DNA of 64,000 nt from Sinonovacula constricta. Lineage: Eukaryota; Mollusca; Bivalvia; Cardiida; Solecurtidae. The position numbers and the translations under genes are program-made. Below, in pieces: positions 34,480 to 45,230 of this stretch. Within the stretch, counting starts at the first letter, position 1. Each line of letters opens with the position of its first letter. The stretch covers positions 12,204,618 through 12,268,617 of the forward strand of contig CM017565.1 of the NCBI GenBank assembly GCA_007844125.1. Direction: 5' to 3'. The notes beneath the pieces were generated by a model. That model searched no databases. It was not told the origin of the DNA and worked only from the letters and a program-made list of their open reading frames with translations.

Positions 34480-35075
34480 TTTACAGAACAGAACAGAACA
34501 AAGTTTATTAGCATAGAACTTACATGTTCATAGCCACAAACAGTAAACATAATATAAGTGCACGAAGAGTGTGGTACATAAAATATGATTAACAAGAGAA
34601 GTAAGCTGTTGAGTTTACGTATAGTGTTATTTTGTTTATAATACAAGTTAAATATACTAAACTTTGGGGTATTTATACAATCGAATTTCTCAGTTTATAT
34701 ACGTTATTGATAAATTTTGCTAAATGTTTTAGACAGTTTGTATTACATAATGATATTATGGTTTCGAATTTCGTCAGGGTAGGCCAGTTACAGTAATATC
34801 TAGGTAAAAAAAATCCGTAGGTTATTGTATTTTGGACACAATAACAAAAATTGGTACTCTGTTTCTGCTACATTCATGTTACAATTTTGACATATTCGAT
34901 CATTTCTTGGTATGTTATGATGTCTCCCAGTTTCTATAGCTAAATCATGTGATGAAAGACGAAATTTGGAAAGGCTGATTCGATACTTGTTAAAATGTAT
35001 GCTGTCCAAGTAAAGTTCCATTTTAAATTCTTGTTTGTATTTACATTTATAACTTATGCCAGTTCCCAAAACGGT
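34480..35075 (-). mobile_element. LINE (non-LTR retrotransposon) 3' end
   Basis: On the minus strand a frame (34800-35069) reads KYRISLSKFRLSSHDLAIE, GRHHNIPRNDRIC, QNCNMNVAETEYQFLLLCPK. This is the conserved C-terminal Cys/His region of many LINE ORF2 proteins (K-F-R-x-S-S-H-x-L-x-I-E-x-G-R, then C-x-x-C, then E-x-E-x-H/Q-F-L-L-x-C-P-x-Y). It is followed by a 3' UTR and a tail TTTGTTCTGTTCTGTTCTG, a (TGTTC)n simple-repeat tail. The reverse transcriptase is absent, so the copy is 5'-truncated and dead. Confidence 0.8.
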
Positions 35076-36770
35076 TTTCTAAATAATGTTAATTCATTAA
35101 AAAAGTAAAGCACATACTAATGGCATTTTAATGATTTTAATATGGTTTCGGAGAAATTCGTAATACTGTTTATTGTATTTTGTGTTATCTATTTAAGAGT
35201 TTATTTTGAAATTGCTGTTTTATCAGTATCAAACATGTTTATCATGAATGCTTTTATGGCAGTATTTTCATTATATTCATTATTCGGTCCGGGATAAACT
35301 AAAGCTTTCTCAATACATTGATATTACCGATATCAAACACGATCATCTTAAAATTATAAAATAAAAGGTGTTTTGTCTTTTGTACAAAAAAACTGCAATT
35401 AATGTGAGTTTGGAAAATTGTACTTATTATATATTTGTAATGTTAGATTTATAAAATATTGTTTTAAAGTAGTAAAAATCATTTTTATTATTGTTCAGGC
35501 TGGTGAGATTGACTGATAAAGATGGAGTTTATTACCAATATGTACAGCGATTTGGTATTTTACAACGAATACATTTAGTAAAGCTCTAGTGCATTTACAA
35601 ATTATTACCAATTAAAACATTCTTAGTTTTTTTAAACGTATAAGCTGCATAGTGAATATTTTAATAAAATGTTAAAAAAATCAGTCTTACAAGAGTGTGA
35701 GGCTCTTCTTACAAACTCGCAATAGTTTAAGAAAGTCGACATAGAAATATTGACAGACAACCAAACATTTTTGTATCGAACCACGTGTGAATGTATTACA
35801 CTGTCACTTGTGGCCAGCAATTTTTTAATTAAACTCTTACAATGTAAGATCTCGTGTTGTAGAATAGATTTTTTTGTATCTTGCAACATTAAAAGAGATA
35901 ATTATAAACAATAAGTAGATAAGCTAAACACTTAAATTGATAGTTTTATTTTTATATCGTAATATCCTTACTGTATATGGGTGCGTTTTCCGGCACAACT
36001 CAAGCCAAAATTCACTAATATCGCATGCAGAATTTCTAAGATTTTTTTTTTTCATTTACATGATTTATAAGAAATACATTTTTTGCTTCTTCTTGTGAAA
36101 ACTGTGTCGATCATAGAAAGGATGCCAATGTCTATACTTTATATATTAGACTATATCTAAATCTGTGAGATAACTATTAAATGTAGTGATTGAAAAAATG
36201 TAAAACATATTAATTGTTTTCTGCGATTGTGCGTTTCCTGCATTTTTGACACGATAAATTCGTATCTGATGCAGTCAGAAAAGCATATGTCGTTTTTCGT
36301 GTCGCTACAAAAGTTGCAAATTTAAATCAGCCATTCTGCTACTGAAATCAATATTTTTGAAGTACAAAACATGGCGCAAAATAAACTTGAAAGATAAAGG
36401 ATAAGGCTGTTTGCGTTTAAATTTGTTGAGCACTTTGGCCATTACTACGAGTACAAAGTGTGAATAGAAGCGACCGTTACTGCTTTGACTTCGGGATAAT
36501 TTGATCCGCTCTTTTAACTGTTGCTATGAACATTGTCGCGGTACTGAACTCCATCATGAGAAGACCGAAACAACAAAAACAACAACAAACACAAAAACCC
36601 AGCGAATTGCTGTTTTATTTGGTAAATTAGGAGATATTATTTAAATGATCGAAGTCTCGATGTCAGCCCATTATGAAGTTACGAGGAAATTAACAAGTCA
36701 TTTAAAGTCATTGATCATCATTTATTGCTATGCGAAGGTTGTCAATACACTTTTATATCTATCTATATAT
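35076..36770. other. Intergenic, nothing recognised
   Basis: Very AT-rich with no supported frame, splice signal or repeat that I can name. Confidence 0.4.
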
Positions 36771-36772
36771 TT

Positions 36773-36786
36773 ATCTATATATATTT

Positions 36787-36824
<38 letters not shown>

Positions 36825-36950
36825 CTCTCTCTCTTTTTCTCTTTCTCTCTCTCTCTAGATATGCAGGAAGGCAGGCAGGCAGGCAGACCAGACAGACCTG
36901 CAGACAGACCTACAGACAGACCTACAGACCGACCGACCGACCGACCGACC

Positions 36951-37038
<88 letters not shown>

Positions 37039-37220
37039 GGCAGACGAAAAACATACATACATACAGACAGACAGACAGACAGACAGACAGATAGGAGGCC
37101 TGCCTGCATGCCCGCCCGACCAAACAAACAAAAGCCCACCCACCCGCTCGCCCGCCCATCCACCACCCAACCACCCACCCACCTACCTACCCACCTACCA
37201 ACCTACCTACCTACCTATTA
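36773..37220. repeat. Compound tetranucleotide microsatellite
   Basis: In order: (TCTG)n, (TC)n, (GCAG)n, ACAGACC repeats, (ACCG)n, a long (CAGA)n from about 36952 to 37040, (CATA)n, (CAGA)n again, CCTGCC, CGCCCGCC and (ACCT)n. The left (TCTG)n and right (CAGA)n are reverse complements and could fold on each other. All long RQTD/SVCL frames on both strands here are artefacts of the repeat. Confidence 0.9.
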
Positions 37221-37325
37221 AAATGTGTCTGACCTATTGGATCTAAGAGGCTATCCTTTGACTTTCCTCGTTTACAGTTTAACACTATAGAATGTTATGC
37301 ATAGTACTGACGTGACAAATCACAA

Positions 37326-37497
37326 TGTTATGTGCATAAGACTATATGTTGTAGTTGTTGTTGTTGTTTTCAAAATATTTATTTCTTTTAGAGAAAAAGT
37401 CAAGGTTTAGATACAGTCTGGAATCAAAATGCTGATATCTAATAGTCACAAATCTACATTTTATAAATAAACTTATATAGCGACACCGGTCGTAACA
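37326..37497 (+). repeat. 5' LTR remnant of copy A
   Basis: The last 42 bp (37456-37497, ...cgacaccggtcgtaaca) match the 3' LTR ends, and the primer site follows after 5 bp. TGTTATGTGCATAAG at 37326 resembles the LTR start TGTTATGTACATTAG. If that is the true start, this LTR is 172 bp instead of 738 and has lost its centre. The start is uncertain; the end is solid. Confidence 0.55.
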
Positions 37498-37502
37498 GAA
37501 AT

Positions 37503-37520
37503 TGGGGGCTCGTCCGGGAT
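37503..37520 (+). promoter_or_regulatory. Primer-binding site complementary to tRNA-Pro
   Basis: TGGGGGCTCGTCCGGGAT is 18 nt complementary to the 3' end of metazoan tRNA-Pro including CCA. It lies 5 bp after the LTR end CGTAACA. It would prime minus-strand DNA synthesis in an active relative. Confidence 0.85.
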
Positions 37521-37592
37521 ATGAAACATTAAAGGATAACTCTGATATTTTGTGTACTTTTTTTGTGAACAAATATTTCTACAAACCAGCAA

Positions 37593-37976
37593 CAAGCTAC
37601 CGTGGCATTTAATTTGGAAAACTTTGTAAAGTCGCCTAACCAGGAGGAGTTTAATTTGGCCTAAAAGTCTGAGGTGCTCGACATCGCTGCTCATTATAAT
37701 GTTCCTGGAATTAAAGCATCCATGCGAAAACAGGCTATTTGTAACCTGCTTATTCAAACTTTGATTGCCGACAACATACTTTCGACTGACTTTATGTCAT
37801 TTGTAAAGGAAGATGTGTCAGACCAGGACTTAGAATTAAAATTGCAATTAGAGAAATAAAGAATGAAAAGAGAAGAGCGACTAGAAATACAAAGGTTAAA
37901 AGTTGGAAGAAAAGAAAATCGAACCAGAACGAGAAGAGAGAGAGAGAACTAGAAGAGAACGAGAAAGAGAATGCGA

Positions 37977-38035
<59 letters not shown>

Positions 38036-38724
38036 CGGGGAAAAAAAGAAGGAGACAGGCAGTTTCAGTTAGAATTGAAGAAACTAGAAAGAGCAGATCA
38101 GACACCGCTTCAAAATAAAGCATTTGATGTGTCAAAGAATATTAGACTTGTTCCTCCATTTCAAGAAAAGGATGTTGACAAATACTTTTTACATTTTGAG
38201 AAAGTTGCAGATAACTTGAAATGGCCAAAAGAGCACTGGTCTTTACTTCTGCAAACTATTCTGTTAGGTAAAGAACATGAAATCTACACACAGTTAAGCA
38301 TTGAACAGTGTTCTAACTATGATCTTGTCAAAGATTATATCCTTAAAGGCTACGAACTGGTACGACCTGAGGCATATGGACAAAAATTAGGAATTGTAAA
38401 AAAGAAACTAATCAAACATATGTTGAGTTTGCTAGAACAAAAACACAATTATTTGACTGATGCTGTTCATCTAAAGGAACAGAACAAGACCATGCAAAAT
38501 TACGGCAGCTTATGCTTATTGGAGAGTTTAAACGCTGCATTCAACCTGACATTATGACCTTCATTGATGAAAAACAAGTTGAAACTTTAGATGAAACTGT
38601 TCGTTTGGCTGATGACTATTCTTTGACTCGCAAGGTCTCATTTGTTCCTAAACCAAACTTTACATCTACACTTAGCGCTACAAGAAATACCAATTCAATA
38701 CCAATTATGCAAATGCGAAGTTAA
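37593..38724 (+). pseudogene. gag: gag polyprotein of copy A
   Basis: N-terminal FNLENFVKSPNQEEFN is followed by a stop, then LDIAAHYNVPGIKASMRKQA, a common start in molluscan Ty3-type gag. An Arg/Glu-rich coiled coil is encoded partly by a (GA)n microsatellite (37980-38030). Next come the capsid-like FDVSKNIRLVPPFQEKDVDK and YFLHFEKVADNLKWPKEHWS, then, after a frame change near 38430, LIGEFKRCIQPDIMTFIDEK. The W-x-x-x-L-x-x-L-x-G and later F-x-x-C-x-P motifs resemble the SCAN-like capsid of Gmr1-type gag. At least two stops or frame changes are present. Confidence 0.75.
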
Positions 38725-38817
38725 AACACAATAGTAATTCTACTAACTTTTCAAGTCAGTTCAGTTCACACAGACAAAAACCGTCCGGGGAACGAAATAC
38801 CTTATCCAATGTTACTT

Positions 38818-38862
38818 GCAAATTATTGCAAGAAAACTGGTCACCTCATTTCTGACTGTTAA
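38818..38862 (+). pseudogene. gag CCHC zinc knuckle, frame-broken
   Basis: YCKKTGHLISDC is the last part of a C-x2-C-x4-H-x4-C knuckle. The first Cys (tgc at the start) is out of frame by one base relative to the rest. The same break is seen in copy B near 48568-48610, where the first tgc has become tcc. Confidence 0.7.
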
Positions 38863-39499
38863 AAATTAAAGGAGAAGCAGTCTAGTGGTTGGTACAAACC
38901 AGCAGGCATCACCAATTTTAAGTCAAGGCCACAGACTTGTGTCGAAGTTGACACTTTTGATCAGGCTAACAAACCTGAAATCGCGGTAAACCCACTCGTA
39001 ACTGCCACACCTATCATGGACAAACGTCCTGATCCCGCTGAACAGGAAATTCCTGATCTTTATCCTTCTTGTGCACTTACTCGTTCTATGGCTAGCAAAG
39101 CTATCCATAGTTCGGCTAAAAACACCGTTGACAAAAATGTCACTTCTAATGTTGACTTGGCTGACACTTTTATAGGTCAGATTTACAACGAGGCTAATAA
39201 CCCGCTCGTCAAAATTTGATATGTCAACATTTTTAACTGATGGTCATTCATCCAATGACAAATTTGATGCTAAAAGGTCAAGGTCACAATTTGTTCAGGA
39301 CCAAAACCGTGATCCTGATATTTCTTGTTTGTTCGAGAAGGTTTTACCGGAGAATGAGATTTCATGTGCGCAGATCGGTTAGTATATACGGAATGGTGTT
39401 TTGCTGAGGAAATGGAGACCACCAGATGTTGCAGTTGATGATGATTGGGCGGTTAACCATCAGATTGTAGTTCCCCGTCAGTATAGACAATGAATTTTA

Positions 39500-39941
39500 A
39501 GTCTGGCTCATGAATCACCTATGTCTGGTCATTTAGGCATCAAAAAGACTCACAATAAGATCCTTATTCACATTCAAGGAATATTCAGTCAAGGCCCTTG
39601 TCAAATTCTTCACATTTTTTGGCCTTCGAAAGTCAGTTTAATCGGACCAAGTTTCGAATTTCATGTCTGGAATATTTCAGCAGGTCATGCATGAGCTAGG
39701 AATCAGACAATATAGGTCATCTGCTTATCATCCTGAAACTCAAAGTGCCTTAGAGAGATTTCGCCAAACATTGAAACACATGATTCGTACTTATTGCTTT
39801 GACACTGACAAAAGCTGGGAGGATGGAAGCCCATTGTTCTTGTTTCCAGTTAGGGAGTCAATACAGGAGTCTCTTGGATTTTGTCCATTTGAGCTTGTGT
39901 TTTGTCAATCCGTTCGTGGACCGTTAAAACTTCTTAAGTAG
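39500..39941 (+). pseudogene. Integrase of copy A, central deletion
   Basis: The N-terminal zinc-binding part (HESPMSGHLGIKKTHNK) is followed directly by the end of the core (FMSGIFQQVMHELGIRQYRS, then SAYHPETQSALERFRQTLK, with the last catalytic Glu in ALERF). About 250 bp between 39560 and 39590, present in copy B, are missing, including the C-x2-C and the first catalytic Asp. It is non-functional. Confidence 0.85.
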
Positions 39942-39984
39942 AAGTTCCTGTCTGATGATAAGTCATCATTGAACTTGTTGAAGT

Positions 39985-40296
39985 ATGTATCTGATTTCCG
40001 CGAAAGGTTATCAAAAGCTTGTGAATTGGCAAGTTCAAATCTCAAAAGCGGCCCAAGGAAAAATGAAAGTTGGATGTGATATTAATACTCAAACTAGATC
40101 TTTCAAACCAGATGACCAGGTTCGTGCCCTATTGCTCATACCAGGAAAACCATTACAAGCTAGATACTTCGGGCCTTACTTTGTTGAGAAGAAAGTCAGT
40201 GACATCAATTACATAATACTCACTCCTGGGAGGCGAACACAAAAACAAATGTGCCATGTTAACATGTTAAAATTGTACATTGACAGAAATAGCTAA
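39985..40296 (+). pseudogene. Integrase C-terminal GPY/F module, copy A
   Basis: The frame includes AAQGKMKVGCDINTQTRSFK, then DDQVRALLLIPGKPLQARYF, GPYFVEKKVSD, and ends CHVNMLKLYIDRNS. G-P-Y is the diagnostic triplet of the GPY/F module found in Ty3-type and retroviral-type integrases. It lies immediately upstream of the RT region, confirming that integrase comes first. Confidence 0.85.
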
Positions 40297-40399
40297 CATG
40301 TTAGTAAACCTGTGACAGTTGTTCACTCTGTCCCACCTGATTTAGACATTAATAATTCAGTAAGTGACAGTCATATTTAGATAAAAGTGGATTCTTTTC

Positions 40400-41350
40400 C
40401 TATTAAACTGAACAACTCGGACATTCTGAGGAACATTGATGGGAAATTCATTAATCTGGAACCGGATCAAAAGGCACAGTTGAAACAACTTGTTATGAAT
40501 TCCAACACTTGTTTCCTGACATTCCAACAGGAATGATAAAATCCAACACGATGTTATCGTTGAAAGCGAAGCTGCTGTTAAACAACATCCATACAGAATG
40601 GATACATCAAAACAACAATATCTAAAAGAAGAAATAAAGTTGTTACTGAACAATAACTTTATTGAGCCTAGTCAGAGCAAATACAGTTCACAAACCAAAC
40701 CAGATGGAACATATAGACTTTGCACTAACAACCGGAAGATCAATATTATCACAAAGACGGATTCATATCCCATACAAAGGATAAATGATTGTATTGACAA
40801 TGTTGGGTAAGCCAAATTTGTTACTAAGTTCGATCTTCTGAAAGGATTCCGGCAAGTACCTCTTACATACCGAGCAAGGGAATTGTCTGCATTTGTGACA
40901 AAAGAAGGACTGTACCAGTACAAGGTTATGTCATTTGGCATGAAGAATTCACTCATCAGCAACGTTCCAACAACTCAGTAACTCTGTCATTTATGGACTT
41001 GGCGGGTGCGATGCCTACATCGACGGCGTCATTATTTATTCTGAGACGTTTGCTGAACAACTGGAAATCATCCGATCTTTCTTCAACCGATTGAGTGAGG
41101 CAAACTAACCATCAACTTGGATCAAACTGAATTTTGTCATGCTACGTTGATCTTTCCAGGACATGTTGTGGGACAGGGTCATGTAAAGCCTATTGATGCA
41201 AAAGTTAAGGCTTTTTCTGAGTTCCAATACCTACATGTAAAAAGCAATTAATGCGATTTCTTGGTTTGGCAGGCTACTACAGAAAATTTTGTAAAAACGT
41301 TTCTGACATTGCACAACGTTTGACAAACCTTCTCCAAAAAGGTTAATTAT
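40400..41350 (+). pseudogene. Reverse transcriptase of copy A
   Basis: Successive frames give KQQYLKEEIKLLLNNNFIEP, KPDGTYRLCTNNRKIN, TKTDSYPIQRINDCID, KFVTKFDLLKGFRQVPLT and LSAFVTKEGLYQYKVMSFGM, matching Ty3-type RT blocks 1-4. The catalytic box reads YIDG at 41016-41027 instead of YIDD, removing the second essential Asp. Several stops and indels are present (for example at 40809 and near 40978). Confidence 0.88.
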
Positions 41351-41389
41351 TTGTATGGAGTTTTCAATGTCAAACTGCATTCGACAAAT

Positions 41390-41811
41390 TGAAAGCTGTA
41401 CTTAAGAGCAACTCTCTTAGCACCAGACTTTGGTAAAAGTTTTTCAATGGCCGTTGATGCTAGACACGTCGGTTTGCTGTTCTGTTACAATCAGATAGTG
41501 AGAGTATTGATCATCCCGAGTTTTATTTCTCAAATAAGTTTAACAAACACCAGATAAATTATTCTACAATTGAAAAAGAGTGCCTTGCTCTTATTTTTGC
41601 TATACAACAATTTGAAGTGTTTTTAACTTCTTCGGTTAAACCTATTGTTGTATTCAGTGATCACAACCCTCTTAAATCTTTACACAAGTTAAAGAACAAA
41701 AATCAAAGATTATTAAGGTGGAGTCTGCTCTTACAAGCGTTTGATTTAGAAATCACCAAACACATTAATGGAAAAGACAATGTTATACCTGATGTTCTGT
41801 CTCGTATGTAA
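41390..41811 (+). pseudogene. RNase H domain of copy A
   Basis: From about 41515 an open frame reads EFYFSNKFNKHQINYSTIEK, ECLALIFAIQQFEVFL, VVFSDHNPLKSLHK, then a C-terminal HINGKDNVIPDVLSRM ending at 41811. Y-S-x-x-E-K-E-x-L-A-L and D-H-N-P-L are hallmarks of Ty3-type RNase H. The frame ends with D-V-L-S-R, about 320 bp before the LTR; no integrase follows. Confidence 0.88.
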
Positions 41812-42128
41812 TTGTGTTAACTGAAGCAAAATATGTTATTACATGTTAATTCAAAAGATTACATGTATTTTGAACTTTGTATAACTGTTATTGTATTATA
41901 TGGAATATAGTTTGTTTTGATATGATGTCTGTAATACATGCATTTTGTAACTTGTTAAACTAAATTGTGTGAATTTGAAATATCATATGTTTTGATATCA
42001 CACCTGCTTAACTTGGGACACTTGTATTGTATTTTGTATCATTGTTGTAAAAACTTACTTAATTGAGTTATTTTTATTCTTACTTTAATATTCTAAAAAA
42101 GATTAATTGCATAAATCTTTTTTCTTTT

Positions 42129-42139
42129 AGGGGTGGAGG
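42129..42139 (+). promoter_or_regulatory. Polypurine tract
   Basis: AGGGGTGGAGG lies directly before the 3' LTR start TGTTATG, where a plus-strand primer is expected. It is identical in copy B (51969-51979). Confidence 0.75.
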
Positions 42140-42877
42140 TGTTATGTTCATTAGTACACCAGCGTTTAAGGATACGCTAGTAAGTTAAGGGTTGTTTACC
42201 GCTGTCGTATTAGTGACGTAGCAATGCGTAACTGCTAGAAAGAAAAAGATCATGCTAGAAAATTCATTTGTATAATTTTAACTGGGTTTCGAGAATGTTC
42301 TGGGTTTTGTGAATGTTCTAGAGACTTCTCCGTTCTAGAAATTCTTTGGGTCTATATAAGGGCGTGCTAGCCGATTTAAAGGAAGTTTGGATAAAAGTCT
42401 GGAAATAAAGTTGGACATATAGTTTGGAAATACTTGCAGCTTCAATATTAAATCTTTCTGTGTTGGAACTTACGTGGGCTTACTATATTCTACAGTGATA
42501 AAAACATTAAAGTGTCGGATTTGGAATTATATTAATTACATTCGTGTATTGTTCTACCTTTGGATTATTTCAACTGTGCTTATCTACGAGGAAAGTCTAC
42601 CAAAAACCTTTCAGGATTATTCGACGTTGGATTATTAATTGGACTATTAAAGGGACACCCCCTAAAGGGACAAATTGTAAGCTAACATTTATTTTGCTTT
42701 CTGAAATTTTGTCCGATATTTGTTATTGTTTTATTACGCCATAAATTTAATTGTTCATTAAAATAAAACATTATTGTACTAGTTTGTTGCTGGTTTGTTC
42801 TTTCTGTTACACCATTTTGTCGTTTAGTAAACGTGCCATTTTAAAAATAAACTTATACAGCGACGCCAGTCATAACA
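42140..42877 (+). repeat. 3' LTR of copy A (738 bp)
   Basis: It starts TGTTATG and ends CATAACA, 7-bp inverted termini in TG...CA form. It contains tctatataagggcgtgctag (TATA-like, about 42350-42370) and, near its end, aaaataaaacattattg, a possible AATAAA signal. Compared with copy B it has about 110 extra bases around 42470-42590. Confidence 0.85.
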
Positions 42878-42969
42878 TATGTCTATAACGATAATGTTTC
42901 TATGCAAAAAAAAAATCTTAAATATATTGATTAAATTATTAAATTAAATGTCGATACCTAATAAAAAAA

Positions 42970-43245
42970 TCTATTGTAAGGAATATCGAAAATGCAAATC
43001 GAGCACGCCGCGTTTCCATGGCTGTTTCGAATGAATTCCTGACTTCAGACAACAATTTAGTTAGTTATCAGCGATTCCTTTCCATAAATAGGATCATCTT
43101 TGACTTTCGATGCACAAAGCGGTAGCAGCATCTAAATGGTACAAAATACCGTGAAAAAATGGTATGTTCCTTGTGTATCGCGGTACTGTTTTGCCTTTTA
43201 CCCTGTATCGCAAATATATACCGGTATACCGCGATAGCCCTAATT
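42970..43245 (+). repeat. Interspersed repeat ending ATACCGGTATACCG, left duplicate
   Basis: Relative of the repeat at 1925-2180, located 90 bp after the 3' LTR, with the end ccggtataccgcgatagccc. Its duplicate is at 52680-52950. Confidence 0.5.
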
Positions 43246-44929
43246 TTAAACATGAAGTATAACACAATAAAAAATTGCAAAAAGATTCAAGAGTGACATG
43301 CCAATCAGCTGGCATGCGTTTTTAAGACATTGTAGAGCAATAACTAACAACTGAACAGAATGCTTTTAAATATTTTATTCCCCAATAAAAATTCATAAGA
43401 AAATACACTTAAATCGTACGTACCAGTTTAAAGTTTTAAACAACAAAGATACTAATCAAATACTTCAAGAATAACATACATTTACCATGAAAAATATTTG
43501 TGAAAAACACTAAATCTTAACTACATAAAACTTCCCTCAAAAAGGTATTTTTAAATAGCTGTTTTGTTGCATAAAAGTGGGAAACACATAGAACTGCGCA
43601 AGAATGTTGCACGGATGTGGAAACGCTCTTCAATGCTTTACATTTTGTCATGCTTTACATAAGCTGCAACAAAAATAGGGTTTGCATGTCCACATCTCAC
43701 TCCATCAATCCATCGATTTCAAGCATTTTGTAACTTAAACAATAACACTTTTAGTGATAATGGGCAGGCACGGGCCTGCAGTGCCTTCGGCAGCTACGCT
43801 ATATGCCACTGTTACTGGAATAATAATAGGCCATTCCAATAGTTAACAGCATAAGTTTCGATTTATTCTGAATTACCCGACAATCGTTCTTACGGTTTAT
43901 ATTATTGATTCTCTAGCATTTATAATTTTCAATATGACAGATTAATATGGCATATGTTAATGCATCTTTTGTTTATAAAAATGCTATGAAATGTGCTTAA
44001 TCTGTGTAATTTATTAGAGGCAGTGCGGATCTAGCACTTTACCTTACGGGATGGAAAGGGTTGGGGTGCGAATGGTTACTTTTAAATGTTACGTATTCCA
44101 TTGAAGAATGTATTGACAGCCTCACGATGTGGTGAGTGCATATTTCACACAAAAATATTTTATTTAAAAGGCGTGAAATTAGACATTAGAATCCGTAAAA
44201 GATTGATTTAGTTCAGTTTTGCTATCAGGGGTTGGAGGCCATGCTCCTGGGAAACTTTTGATTTCTGGAAAGCCACAGATACGTTCCGGTGTCACGGGCT
44301 GATGTTTCTACCGTGCTTAAATTTCTCTGTCTTGTGTGCCCATGCGCAAGATTGCTATTTTTTAACTACGCGTGCCTAAATTTCCTACCATTCCATACTG
44401 GTGTAAAAAGTGTTCATAATTGATATTTTGAGGCTTAAAACACCGTATTTAAGAGATTGTGACATATTCAGCATATTTTCAGTGGTTCAGTACCTACAGG
44501 TCCTAATGATCGTCGGTTATTGTTCACACTTGGAGAAAAGAAGGTTGACCAATATGAATCGCCTCTCTGATCTTCAATGGCATGCAGAAAGTTGATGGTA
44601 CACGAAATTTTCATGTTCAGAAGGTATATGTTCCTATGCTTTGTAATGCAACTATTTTTTTATCAGAATGCGTTCATTATTTCCCATGCAACACTCGATT
44701 TTTGATGCAGCTTATTCTCAACACACCGATATTTCTCGGGAGTCTGTGCAAACTTTAGTTTCTTCATTTTTAACAGTTTAAACCACTTAGCCTGACATTT
44801 TCGACCATAGACATAAGAAAGATAGACCGGCTATCCTATCGGCTGAGTTGCTGACGCGTCATCGTATCATTGGCCGCCATATTGGAGAGCATATCCAGTT
44901 GGTGATAATGGCGTCTGCCATTGCGAGCA

Positions 44930-45039
44930 ATGGGACAAAACTTTAAAAAAAAGGTTTATAATGACCATCAGTGTTTTGCAATCAACTGCAATAATCGTAG
45001 AGATCTTGAAACAAGATCTAAGGAGATTACCTTTCACCA
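44930..45039 (+). pseudogene. THAP-domain gene remnant, exon 1
   Basis: The frame from ATG 44930 reads MGQNFKKKVYNDHQ, then CFAINCNNRRDLETRSKEIT and FH. C-x4-C-x-N-R is the start of the THAP C2CH zinc-binding DNA-binding domain, and F-H-x-F-P should follow. The donor CACCA|GTAAGT is good. An upstream ATG at 44908 is out of frame and stops after 12 codons. The exon begins about 130 bp after the left duplicate ends. THAP domains occur in host transcription factors and P-element transposases; which this was cannot be told. Confidence 0.75.
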
Positions 45040-45125
45040 GTAAGTAGCTTTTTATTTGTTTATATCAGAGAGAAATCGCAACATTGAACTTGCATTTGCT
45101 TACTGTCACTAAGTACTTTCAGTAC

Positions 45126-45170
45126 AGACAGAGCTCTATTTCATCGATCGATCGATCGATCGAGACAGAC

Positions 45171-45230
<60 letters not shown>
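45126..45230. repeat. (ATCG)n and (GA)n microsatellite
   Basis: atcgatcgatcgatcg at about 45142-45161 is followed by agacagacagagag and a (GA)n run of about 50 bases. It lies in the THAP remnant's intron. Confidence 0.85.

Larger units (their letters stand above)
37326..42877 (+). mobile_element. Ty3/gypsy-type LTR retrotransposon copy A, Gmr1-like domain order, decayed
   Basis: Order seen along the plus strand: 5' LTR remnant, tRNA-Pro primer site, gag with coiled coil and SCAN-like capsid, CCHC knuckle, integrase, GPY/F module, reverse transcriptase, RNase H, polypurine tract, 3' LTR. In most Ty3/gypsy elements integrase follows RNase H; here it precedes RT, as in the Gmr1-like group. No protease motif (D-T/S-G) was found between the knuckle and integrase. 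Stops, frame changes and an integrase deletion make it inactive. Part of it is duplicated at 48285-52589. Confidence 0.85.
38522..44799 (+). repeat. Segmental duplication, left copy
   Basis: Homologous in direct orientation to 48285-54197, starting gagtttaaacgctgca inside gag and ending cacttagcctgacatt. It includes the element's 3' two-thirds and about 1.9 kb of non-element flank (42878-44799), with shared phrases such as tatgtctataacgataatgt and acgttccggtgtcacgg. It has about 300 extra bases near 43855-44155 that the right copy lacks. Confidence 0.88.

Noticed and set aside
36645..37246. Several long frames of RQTD or SVCL repeats on both strands
   Set aside because: They are translations of the tetranucleotide microsatellite in all frames.
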